Of a DNA stretch of 5,026 nucleotides, positions 1 to 4,632 are shown one piece after another. Source of the DNA: Planctomycetota bacterium (GTDB lineage Bacteria > Planctomycetota > MHYJ01 > JACPRB01); NCBI GenBank assembly GCA_016200125.1, contig JACQFK010000534.1:1-5026 (forward strand). The letters are read 5' to 3'. The notes beneath the pieces were generated by a model. That model did no database searches. It worked only from the letters and a program-made list of their open reading frames with translations, and was not told the DNA's origin. Position 1 is the first letter of the stretch. Every line of letters begins with the position of its first letter. Both the position numbers and the translations under genes were made by a program.

Positions 1-80
1 CCCGCCGCGTAGGCCATGACGCCGAACATGATCCCGAGTCCGATCATGCCCAGGGCCGTCAGGATCGATTCATCGCGCAT
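1..80 (-). CDS. N-terminal fragment of a small membrane protein, cut by window edge
   Basis: Reading leftward from an ATG at 80-78, the frame is open to the window edge and gives 26 complete residues, beginning MRDESILTALGM. A short charged head (MRDES) is followed by about 21 uninterrupted hydrophobic or small residues rich in Gly, Met, Ile, Leu and Ala, which looks like a transmembrane helix or an uncleaved signal anchor. A perfect TATAAT box lies 11 nt upstream and there is no clear Shine-Dalgarno, so the message may be almost leaderless. The preceding gene on the same strand ends 43 bp upstream. The family cannot be recognised from so short a piece. The start is supported by the promoter position and the hydrophobic profile; the function is unknown. 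Confidence 0.55.
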   Translation of the reverse strand, partial: MRDESILTALGMIGLGIMFGVMAYAA

Positions 81-91
81 CCCTGAAGAGA

Positions 92-97
92 ATTATA
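92..97 (-). promoter_or_regulatory. -10 box (TATAAT) for the left-edge membrane protein
   Basis: On the minus strand, positions 97 to 92 read TATAAT, a perfect sigma-70-type -10 hexamer inside an otherwise GC-rich gap. Eleven bases separate it from the ATG at 80. A transcript starting 6-9 nt downstream would carry only about 3-6 nt of leader. No good TTGACA-like box is visible at 16-18 bp spacing, so the promoter call rests on the -10 box and its position. Confidence 0.5.
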
Positions 98-123
98 GAA
101 CAAGGACCTCCCGGGCGCCGGGC

Positions 124-375
124 CTATCGAGGGAGCCGCGCGGCGGCCCGCGCGGCCTCGCGTTCAACGCGGGGGGCGGGAGAGGAGCCCGCCAGGCCTT
201 CGAGCGCGCCTCTCGCGCCCGCAAGTTCGATCCTCCGGATCGCGCGGAGCTGCTGGAACTGGGCGGTGCGCATCGCGACGTGCGAATCGAGCTCCGCGAC
301 GATCTCCTTCAGCCGCGCCTGAAGGTCTCCGTTCCGCGCCCCGGCCAGCGCCGCTTCAAGGGGATCCTTTGACAC
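124..375 (-). CDS. Small hypothetical helical protein (83 aa)
   Basis: The open frame runs from a GTG at 375-373 to a TAG at 126-124, and I do not recognise a family. The first two thirds (residues about 4-62) look like one or two long amphipathic, charged helices (for example LQARLKEIVAELDSHVAMRT), so coiled-coil or self-association is plausible. The tail is Ala/Arg/Pro-rich and probably disordered. There is no signal peptide or membrane segment. GTG 375 is the first start after an in-frame TAG at 393-391, and no Shine-Dalgarno precedes it. Codons in the first 60 residues favour G/C at the third position, as in the neighbouring genes, which argues for a real gene. It diverges from the inositol-phosphatase gene, and its start codon overlaps that gene's -35 box. 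A spurious ORF in GC-rich DNA remains possible. Confidence 0.5.
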   Translation of the reverse strand: MSKDPLEAALAGARNGDLQARLKEIVAELDSHVAMRTAQFQQLRAIRRIELAGARGALEGLAGSSPAPRVEREAARAAARLPR

Positions 376-397
376 CCGCGGCGCTGCATGCTATCAC
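369..397 (+). promoter_or_regulatory. Sigma-70-type promoter driving the inositol-phosphatase/HEAT unit
   Basis: A perfect TTGACA -35 box (369-374) is followed by exactly 17 bp and a TATCAC -10 box (392-397, 4 of 6 matches). A TG at 389-390 gives an extended -10 (TGC-TATCAC). The expected transcription start is 403-406, coinciding with the A of the ATG at 406. The mRNA would therefore be leaderless, which rules out the upstream in-frame ATG at 388 because it lies in the promoter spacer. The -35 box overlaps the GTG start of the divergent small gene. Confidence 0.7.
388..396 (-). promoter_or_regulatory. Possible divergent extended -10 box for the small hypothetical gene
   Basis: Read on the minus strand, 396 to 388 is TGATAGCAT. 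This is a TGn followed by TAGCAT, matching 4 of 6 positions of TATAAT, and lies 12 nt upstream of the GTG at 375. It overlaps the plus-strand -10 box almost completely, so the site could fire in both directions. No -35 match is seen at normal spacing. It is weaker than the plus-strand promoter. Confidence 0.3.
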
Positions 398-405
398 GGC
401 ACCCC

Positions 406-1185
406 ATGCAACCCCTGGAGTTCGCGAAGAAGATCGTCCTCAAGGCGGGCGAGTTCCTGAAGAAGAACAGCAGCGGCCGCCGCTCCATCACCTACAAGGA
501 CTCCATCGGCAGCAACCTCGTCACCGACATGGACCACGCGTCGGAGGAGATGATCGTCAAGGCGATCAGGCGCGAGTTCCCCGATCACGCCATCGTCGCG
601 GAGGAGAGCGGCCTCTCGGGGAATTCGCCCCACAAGTGGTACATCGACCCGGTCGACGGCACCACGAACTTCGCCCACGGGTACCCGATCTGGGCCGTCA
701 CCGTCGCCTACGAGGCCGAGGGCCGGATCCAGGCCGGCGCCACCTACGCGCCGATGTTCGGGGACCTCTACTGGGCGAAGCGGGGGGGCGGCGCCTTCCG
801 CAACGGCCGGCGCCTCCACGTCACGAAGACGAGCGACCTCTCCCGCTCGCTCCTCTGCACCGGCTTCTCCTACCTGCTCGAATACCGGAAGATCAACCTG
901 AAGTACTTCGCCGAGTTCCTCATGAAGGCCCAGGCCATCCGGCGCGTCGGCGCGGCGTCGCTCGACCTCTGCTGGACCGCCGCCGGCGCCTTCGACGGCT
1001 TCTGGGAGATGCGGCTGGGGCCCTGGGACATGGCCGCGGGCATCGTCATCCTCGAGGAGGCGGGCGCCAAGGTCACCAATTTCCAGGGCGGCCCGGTCGA
1101 CGTCCGCCAGGGCGATTTCGTGGGGGCCAACCCCAGGCTGCATCGAACGATGCTGGACGTGATCCGGAAGACCAAGCTAAAGTGA
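406..1185 (+). CDS. Inositol monophosphatase family protein (SuhB-like)
   Basis: This 259-residue, Mg-dependent cytoplasmic phosphatase belongs to the inositol-monophosphatase superfamily, whose members hydrolyse sugar or inositol phosphates. The length matches bacterial SuhB-type enzymes (about 260-270). The metal-site motifs are complete: AEES at 65-68 (metal ligand E66), DPVDGTTNF at 81-89 (D81, D84, T86) and WDMAAG at 207-212 (D208). The segment GAASLDLCWTAAGAFDGFWE at 182-201 is the typical family helix before the last metal motif. I chose ATG 406 rather than the in-frame ATG at 388 because 388 falls inside the promoter spacer and 406 sits where transcription should begin. No Shine-Dalgarno is present, consistent with leaderless translation. 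The HEAT-repeat gene follows after 6 bp, presumably in the same operon. The substrate is not readable from sequence: myo-inositol-1-phosphate is the default, but histidinol phosphate (HisN-type) or other sugar phosphates are possible. Confidence 0.93.
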   Translation: MQPLEFAKKIVLKAGEFLKKNSSGRRSITYKDSIGSNLVTDMDHASEEMIVKAIRREFPDHAIVAEESGLSGNSPHKWYIDPVDGTTNFAHGYPIWAVTVAYEAEGRIQAGATYAPMFGDLYWAKRGGGAFRNGRRLHVTKTSDLSRSLLCTGFSYLLEYRKINLKYFAEFLMKAQAIRRVGAASLDLCWTAAGAFDGFWEMRLGPWDMAAGIVILEEAGAKVTNFQGGPVDVRQGDFVGANPRLHRTMLDVIRKTKLK

Positions 1186-1191
1186 ACTCCC

Positions 1192-2820
1192 ATGGCCAAT
1201 GAACTCGAGCGGATGTGCAGGCTCCTCGACGAGGGGGACGCCGAGCTCCAGATCGCCGTCGCCCGCGTCCTGCGCGAGCTCAAGCCCAAGGACGCCGCCG
1301 TCCGCAAGGCCCTCGCGGGCACGCTCAAGTCGGACAACGAGATGGTCCGGCTCTACGCCCTCGAGGCGCTGGCGGCGATCGACCTGACCGCCGCGATCCC
1401 CCACGTCGTCCCGATGCTGGGCGGGCCCGAGGCGGTCCGCGCCCGCGCGTCGCAGATCCTGATCGGCGCCGGCGCCGCCGCGGCCCCGGCCCTCCGCGAC
1501 CACCTCGACTCCAAGGACCCCCAGGTCCGCAAAGGCATCCTCGACATCATGGGCAAGCTGCCCGGGGTCGACACGACCGAGTCCCTCTTCGCCGGCCTGC
1601 TCGACCCGGACGTCGACGTCGTGAAGCGGGCCGCGCAGGCCTACCGGCAGCGCATCGAGTCGATGGCGGCGGGCGACAAGGCGAAGGCGCTCAAGAAGAT
1701 CCTCGAATTCATGGATTCGAAGAAGGTCCAGAAGGCGAAGACGCCGCTGGCGCCCTGCCTGCTGATCGTCGGAGCCCTGCGCGACGCGTCGGCGCTGAAG
1801 GTCGTGCTCCAGCATCTGGACCGGAAGCTGCCGTCCGCCGTGCGGAATCATGCGCTCCTGGCGCTCTTCAGCCTGCCGCTGCAGGGCAAGGACGCGGCCG
1901 CCGCGGTGGGCAGGCTGCTGCCCCTGCTCGACGAGCCGGAGTTCAACGAGATCGTGAAGCCCGCCCTCGACATCCTCTGGAAGCTCGCGCCGGGGAAGGA
2001 GCACGGCGACCGGCTCCTCAAGCTGGTGAAGAGCAGCTCGGGGCCCGTCCGGATGTACGCGGTGAAGGCCCTGGGGTCCATCGGCTCGGCCGACGCGGGC
2101 GGCTCGCTGGTCGAGGCGCTGATGAGCGACGATCCCCGGCTCTCGGAGACGGCCGACGGGGCGCTGCGCACGAACCCGGACTACGTGCCCCTGCTCGTCA
2201 AGGCCCTCGACAAGGAGGAGGACGTCCCCAAGGCCTTCAAGATCGTCAACGTGCTGAAGGGCTTCAAGAACGTCCTCGACAAGTCGCTCGTGAAGAAGTT
2301 CCTCGCGAAGACCTTCGCGATGCTCGACAAGAAGGAGAGCGGCTTCCAGGCCTACTTCGAGATCGTCCGCGCCGCCCAGCCGGAGCTGGCGAAGAAGGAG
2401 GTCGTGGACCGCGGCCGCGACCTGCTCAAGAAGAAGGACTTCGAGGAGGCCGAGCGGGTGCTGCGGCTCGTCCAGCGCGACGATCTCGCGAGCCCCGAGG
2501 GGGACCTCGCGCTCGCGGTCGCCCAGCTCCGCCAGCAGCGGCTGGACCCCGCGGGGGCGGGCCGCGACCAGGGCAGCGCGATCGGGCTCTTCCTGAAGCT
2601 GTCCCGCAAGGAGGGCTTCAACCTGCTCAAGCAGCTCGAGAAGGAGTCGGGGACCATTTCGCCCGAGGGGCTGCTCTACCTCGGCTTCGCCTTCACCGAG
2701 CGGCAGGGGGCGGACCGCGACCTGGGCGGCGCGATCCTGAAGCTGGTCGCGAAGAAGTTCGGGTCGAAGGAAGAGGGCAAGGTCGCGAAGCAGAAGCTGA
2801 AGACCCAGGGCATCGCCTGA
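1192..2820 (+). CDS. HEAT-repeat protein with TPR-like C-terminal region
   Basis: This 542-residue protein is almost entirely helical, with no signal peptide or membrane segment, so it is probably a cytoplasmic scaffold or adaptor. Residues about 5-155 and 215-345 contain repeated helix pairs with the HEAT pattern of hydrophobic positions, Asp/Pro turns and a Val-Arg at the start of the second helix. Examples are DNEMVRLYALEALAAID (48-64), DPQVRKGILDIMGKLPG (109-125) and GPVRMYAVKALGSIG (284-298). The C-terminal part (about 385-542) is Lys/Glu-rich. It includes a TPR-like helix pair (LLKKKDFEEAERVLRLVQRD, 411-430) and a 'LLYLGFAFTERQGADRDLGGAILKLVAKKFG' type segment (494-524) that resembles a second TPR pair. 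The gene starts 6 bp after the phosphatase stop without a Shine-Dalgarno, suggesting co-transcription and translational coupling. A specific function or partner cannot be deduced; repeat families of this kind mediate protein-protein contacts. Confidence 0.85.
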   Translation: MANELERMCRLLDEGDAELQIAVARVLRELKPKDAAVRKALAGTLKSDNEMVRLYALEALAAIDLTAAIPHVVPMLGGPEAVRARASQILIGAGAAAAPALRDHLDSKDPQVRKGILDIMGKLPGVDTTESLFAGLLDPDVDVVKRAAQAYRQRIESMAAGDKAKALKKILEFMDSKKVQKAKTPLAPCLLIVGALRDASALKVVLQHLDRKLPSAVRNHALLALFSLPLQGKDAAAAVGRLLPLLDEPEFNEIVKPALDILWKLAPGKEHGDRLLKLVKSSSGPVRMYAVKALGSIGSADAGGSLVEALMSDDPRLSETADGALRTNPDYVPLLVKALDKEEDVPKAFKIVNVLKGFKNVLDKSLVKKFLAKTFAMLDKKESGFQAYFEIVRAAQPELAKKEVVDRGRDLLKKKDFEEAERVLRLVQRDDLASPEGDLALAVAQLRQQRLDPAGAGRDQGSAIGLFLKLSRKEGFNLLKQLEKESGTISPEGLLYLGFAFTERQGADRDLGGAILKLVAKKFGSKEEGKVAKQKLKTQGIA

Positions 2821-2849
2821 GCGCCTCCTTCCGGCGACAATTCTTTTTT
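2813..2849 (+). terminator. Weak intrinsic-terminator-like element after the HEAT gene
   Basis: At the end of the HEAT gene, TCGCC (2813-2817) can pair with GGCGA (2833-2837). Alternatively CGCC (2822-2825) can pair with GGCG (2833-2836) around a 7-nt loop. Three bases later comes a T-rich run (2841-2849, 8 of 9 T). The stem is short and the spacing to the T-run is not ideal, so termination may be partial. The T-run is conspicuous in such GC-rich DNA. Confidence 0.3.
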
Positions 2850-2902
2850 GAATCTTTCGCGGGATTCCGTCGAAAAAGTGGCGCATATGAAATGGGTTGG
2901 GG

Positions 2903-2908
2903 TATAGT
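2903..2908 (+). promoter_or_regulatory. -10 box (TATAGT) for the STAS gene
   Basis: TATAGT at 2903-2908 matches 5 of 6 positions of the sigma-70 -10 consensus and lies in the AT-richer part of the gap. Transcription would start near 2914-2917, leaving a leader of about 65 nt. There is no good -35 box at 16-18 bp (the bases around 2879-2885 are GC-rich), but an A-run lies at 2873-2877. Dependence on an activator or an alternative sigma factor is possible. Confidence 0.4.
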
Positions 2909-2922
2909 CTGACAGGAGCCCC

Positions 2923-2947
2923 GGGGGAGCGGAAGTGCCGTTCCCCC
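2923..2947 (+). promoter_or_regulatory. Strong 5'-leader hairpin upstream of the STAS gene
   Basis: GGGGGAGCGG (2923-2932) pairs over its full length with CCGTTCCCCC (2938-2947), giving a 10-bp stem with a single G-U pair and a five-base loop (AAGTG). It would begin about 8 nt into the predicted transcript and end 34 nt before the ATG. No T-run follows, so it is not an intrinsic terminator. A role in mRNA stability or translation control is plausible. Confidence 0.5.
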
Positions 2948-2967
2948 CGCCCGGCTCGGCAGAGAGA

Positions 2968-2973
2968 AAGGGG
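2968..2973 (+). promoter_or_regulatory. Ribosome binding site setting the STAS start at 2982
   Basis: AAGGGG at 2968-2973 sits 8 nt before the ATG at 2982. This favours ATG 2982 over the in-frame GTG at 2973, which overlaps the ribosome binding site itself. It is the clearest Shine-Dalgarno on the plus strand of this window. Confidence 0.55.
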
Positions 2974-2981
2974 TGTGGGCC

Positions 2982-3359
2982 ATGGCGGGAATCCAGATCG
3001 AACACCAGCCGGTTCCGGGAATCCCGGACGCCGCGATCGTGCGGCTCAAGGGATCGATCGACGTCTACACGTCCTCCGGCCTCCGGATGGACATCGAGCG
3101 GCTCCGCCTCAAGGGCGCGGAGCGGCTGATCCTCGACCTGGCCGAAGTCAGCTACGTCAACTCCACCGGCGTCTCCTACATCCTGGGGCTCGCCGACGAG
3201 GGGACGCCCGAGCGGCCCTCGCTCATCATCCTCAACCTGTCGCATCCCGTGCGGGTGATCTTCGACATGATGAAGATCCTCCCCGTCCTCAAGATCTGCG
3301 CCAACGTCGAGGAGGCGGTGGGCGTGCTGGCGGGCAAGACGGCGGCCAAGGCGGTCTGA
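2982..3359 (+). CDS. STAS-domain protein, anti-sigma factor antagonist type (SpoIIAA/RsbV-like)
   Basis: This 125-residue protein is essentially a single STAS domain, the usual size for a SpoIIAA/RsbV-type antagonist. Such proteins bind an anti-sigma or similar switch kinase when unphosphorylated and are released when that kinase phosphorylates a conserved serine. The order fits the fold: a first strand pair with AAIVRLKGSIDVYTSSGLR (17-35), the core strand and motif LILDLAEVSYVNSTGVSYIL (49-68), then a strand/helix LIILNLSHPVRVIFDMMKIL (81-100). Ser61 aligns with the phosphorylated serine of SpoIIAA (DSSG, Ser58); here the preceding Asp is Asn60, a change seen elsewhere in the family. The start at ATG 2982 is set by an upstream AAGGGG. 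The gene converges on a SpoIIE-type phosphatase with 6 bp between the stop codons, a plausible functional partner. No switch kinase is in the window. A non-sigma output is equally possible. Confidence 0.88.
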   Translation: MAGIQIEHQPVPGIPDAAIVRLKGSIDVYTSSGLRMDIERLRLKGAERLILDLAEVSYVNSTGVSYILGLADEGTPERPSLIILNLSHPVRVIFDMMKILPVLKICANVEEAVGVLAGKTAAKAV

Positions 3360-3363
3360 CCGC
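3351..3363. repeat. Inverted repeat spanning the STAS stop codon
   Basis: GCGGTC (3351-3356) and GACCGC (3358-3363) are a perfect inverted repeat around a single T. As RNA it would form a 5-bp stem with a 3-nt loop on either strand. It covers the STAS stop codon and most of the 6-bp gap between the two convergent genes. No T-run follows in either direction, so it is at best a weak terminator or an RNA 3'-end protector, and may be chance. Confidence 0.25.
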
Positions 3364-3365
3364 GC

Positions 3366-4187
3366 TCAGGCCAGGCGGCGGCCGGTGACGACCGTGATGT
3401 CGTCCGACTGCTCGCCGCCGGCGCGGTGGATGTCGATCTGCTCGATCACCGACTTCAGGAAGTCCGCGCTCTTCGCGCCGCTTTCGCTCTTGAGCCGCCG
3501 GCGCAGGTGCTCCATGCCGAACTGCTTCTGGCCGGGCGCCATCGACTCGTTCACGCCGTCGGTGATCATCACGAAGCGGTCGCCGGGCTCCAGCGGGATG
3601 ATCTCCTCGTTGGCCGCCGCCTCGTAGGCCTCCGGCCGCAGCAGCCCCAGCACGGGTGAGCGCGAGGGATGGGTGGTCGCGACCATCAGCTTCGCCTTCC
3701 AGACCACCGTCGGGAGATGGCCGGCGTTCGCCACCGTGAGCGTGTGCTGGGCGGGATCGAGCACCGCGTAGGCGCCCGAGAGAAAGAGGCCCTTCTTCAT
3801 CCCCGGGTAGAGGAGGCGGTTCACCTCGGTCAGGATTTTCGCCGGGGGCGCGCTCTTGTCCGGCACGGCGCGGAGCATCGCGCGGCAGGTCATCGCCAGC
3901 ATCCCCGCGGGGATCCCCTTGCCGGAGGCGTCGGCGATCGCGATCCCGAGCCGCTTGTCGGGCAGGGGGATGAAGTCGTAGAAGTCGCCGCTGACGCTGC
4001 GGGCGGCGCCGTAGTAGAACCCGAGGTCGTAGCCCTGCACGGGGGGCGGATCGCGGGGCAGCAGCTCCTTCTGGTAGGTGGCTCCCGCGGCCAGGTTTTC
4101 GAGCGCGATGGCCAGCTCGGAGCGCCGGATCTTGGTGTCCGACGCCAGCGGGTCGCGCGAGCCGGGGGGCGGGGGGAACGGATCCAT
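3366..4187 (-). CDS. SpoIIE/RsbU-type PP2C serine phosphatase
   Basis: This 273-residue protein is a metal-dependent phosphatase of the SpoIIE (PP2C) family, which typically dephosphorylates STAS antagonists such as SpoIIAA or RsbV. Motifs in order: a helical linker ending QKELLPRDPPP (39-49), the entry motif VSGDFYDF (65-72, D68 and D71), IADASGKGIPAGML (84-97, D86), NAGHLP (154-159), VMITDGVNE (206-214, D210) and GGEQSDDITVV (257-267, D262/D263). The metal-binding aspartates are all present, so it should be active. Unlike many RsbU-type proteins it has no PAS, GAF, HAMP or receiver domain: only about 55 residues, starting with a Pro-rich stretch, precede the catalytic domain, so any sensory input would come from a separate protein. 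The ATG at 4187 has no Shine-Dalgarno but has TATAAT nine bases upstream. It follows the PrcB-like gene by 22 bp and converges on the STAS gene. Confidence 0.93.
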   Translation of the reverse strand: MDPFPPPPGSRDPLASDTKIRRSELAIALENLAAGATYQKELLPRDPPPVQGYDLGFYYGAARSVSGDFYDFIPLPDKRLGIAIADASGKGIPAGMLAMTCRAMLRAVPDKSAPPAKILTEVNRLLYPGMKKGLFLSGAYAVLDPAQHTLTVANAGHLPTVVWKAKLMVATTHPSRSPVLGLLRPEAYEAAANEEIIPLEPGDRFVMITDGVNESMAPGQKQFGMEHLRRRLKSESGAKSADFLKSVIEQIDIHRAGGEQSDDITVVTGRRLA

Positions 4188-4196
4188 GGCACGCTG

Positions 4197-4202
4197 ATTA
4201 TA
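4197..4202 (-). promoter_or_regulatory. -10 box (TATAAT) immediately upstream of the phosphatase gene
   Basis: On the minus strand, 4202 to 4197 reads TATAAT, inside the 22-bp gap between the PrcB-like gene and the phosphatase gene. Nine bases separate it from the ATG at 4187, so the transcript would be leaderless or have a leader of a few bases. No TTGACA-like -35 is seen at 16-18 bp, where the sequence is purine-rich (GGAGGA). It suggests the phosphatase can be transcribed separately from the two genes upstream. Confidence 0.5.
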
Positions 4203-4209
4203 CCCGGTC

Positions 4210-4632
4210 CTACCTCTTTTCCTCCGGGATCAGCGTCACCTTCAGGACGGGCGTCTCCATCCGGAAGGCCGTCCAGGGCCGGGTCAGGGCCTGCGCGTAC
4301 TTGAACTTCGGATCCGGAAGGGTCCGCCGGGCCTGCACCCGGATCTCCTCGGCCGTCTTGTCGATCGCGACGATCTCGACTCCGTAGCCCGACGAAGGCT
4401 CGAGGCCGAGGGAGACGAAGACGGCGGCTTCCTTGTGGAAGTCGACCGCGGGCGCCGGAGGGGCCTTGATCGGGTGCAGCTTCGCCCAGGCCGCCTCCCA
4501 CTCCTTCTGCGTGGTGAAGACCGTCAGCGCGGCGTCCCGGGCATCGCAGCGATCCCCCTTGCCGAGGGGCGTGAAGGAGACCTTCTCGGGGGCCGCCTGG
4601 AGCGCGAGGAGCAGCAGGAGCGCGGTCTTCAT
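4210..4632 (-). CDS. Secreted protein with a PrcB C-terminal-like domain
   Basis: This 140-residue protein has an N-terminal signal peptide (MKTALLLLLALQAAPEK, likely cleavage after about residue 14), so it is probably exported. The mature part resembles the PrcB C-terminal domain, named after a subunit of the Treponema PrcB-PrtP protease complex. It has an opening segment with TVFTTQKEWEAAWAKLHP (37-54), then VDFHKEAAVFVSLG (63-76), SSGYGVEIVAI (80-90), a strand with VQARRTLPDP (99-108) and a closing ALTRPWTAFRM (115-125). The VDF...G...SGYGVEI order is the recognisable family pattern. Its exact role is unclear; the domain is thought to bind or stabilise partner proteins. The ATG overlaps the dehydrogenase stop as ATGA, so translation is probably coupled, and an AAGGTGG ribosome-binding sequence lies 7 nt upstream. 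The phosphatase gene follows after 22 bp. Confidence 0.75.
   Translation of the reverse strand: MKTALLLLLALQAAPEKVSFTPLGKGDRCDARDAALTVFTTQKEWEAAWAKLHPIKAPPAPAVDFHKEAAVFVSLGLEPSSGYGVEIVAIDKTAEEIRVQARRTLPDPKFKYAQALTRPWTAFRMETPVLKVTLIPEEKR

Noticed and set aside
16..372. 118-codon plus-strand frame opposite the left-edge genes
   Set aside because: It is Arg-rich without motif and lies opposite a frame with a TATAAT promoter and a hydrophobic helix and a second frame with a helical protein.
369..1202. 277-codon plus-strand frame and 249-codon minus-strand frame (394-1143) overlapping the inositol-phosphatase gene
   Set aside because: Both are Arg/Gly/Pro- or Val/Leu/Asp-rich shadows, whereas the frame from 406 carries every metal-site motif of its family.
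2850..2875. Short inverted repeats in the AT-rich gap (GAATC 2850-2854 with GATTC 2863-2867; TTTCG 2855-2859 with CGAAA 2871-2875)
   Set aside because: Each stem is only 5 bp, the two are mutually exclusive and neither is followed by a T-run. They could be an operator but nothing supports that beyond chance.
1177..2886. 569-codon open frame on the minus strand opposite the HEAT-repeat gene
   Set aside because: It is the mirror frame of a GC-rich gene in which codons complementary to stops (TTA, CTA, TCA) are rare. The translation is repetitive Leu/Arg/Glu/Asp-rich sequence without a family motif, while the plus frame shows regular HEAT repeats.
1215..2912. 565-codon open frame on the plus strand, in another frame of the HEAT-repeat gene
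   Set aside because: The translation is Arg/Gly/Pro/Ala-rich low-complexity sequence, typical of an out-of-frame reading of GC-rich DNA, and it fully overlaps a gene with clear repeats.
3669..4304. 211-codon plus-strand frame opposite the phosphatase gene
   Set aside because: The translation is Arg/Gly/His-rich without recognisable motifs, and the minus strand carries a complete SpoIIE-type catalytic domain.
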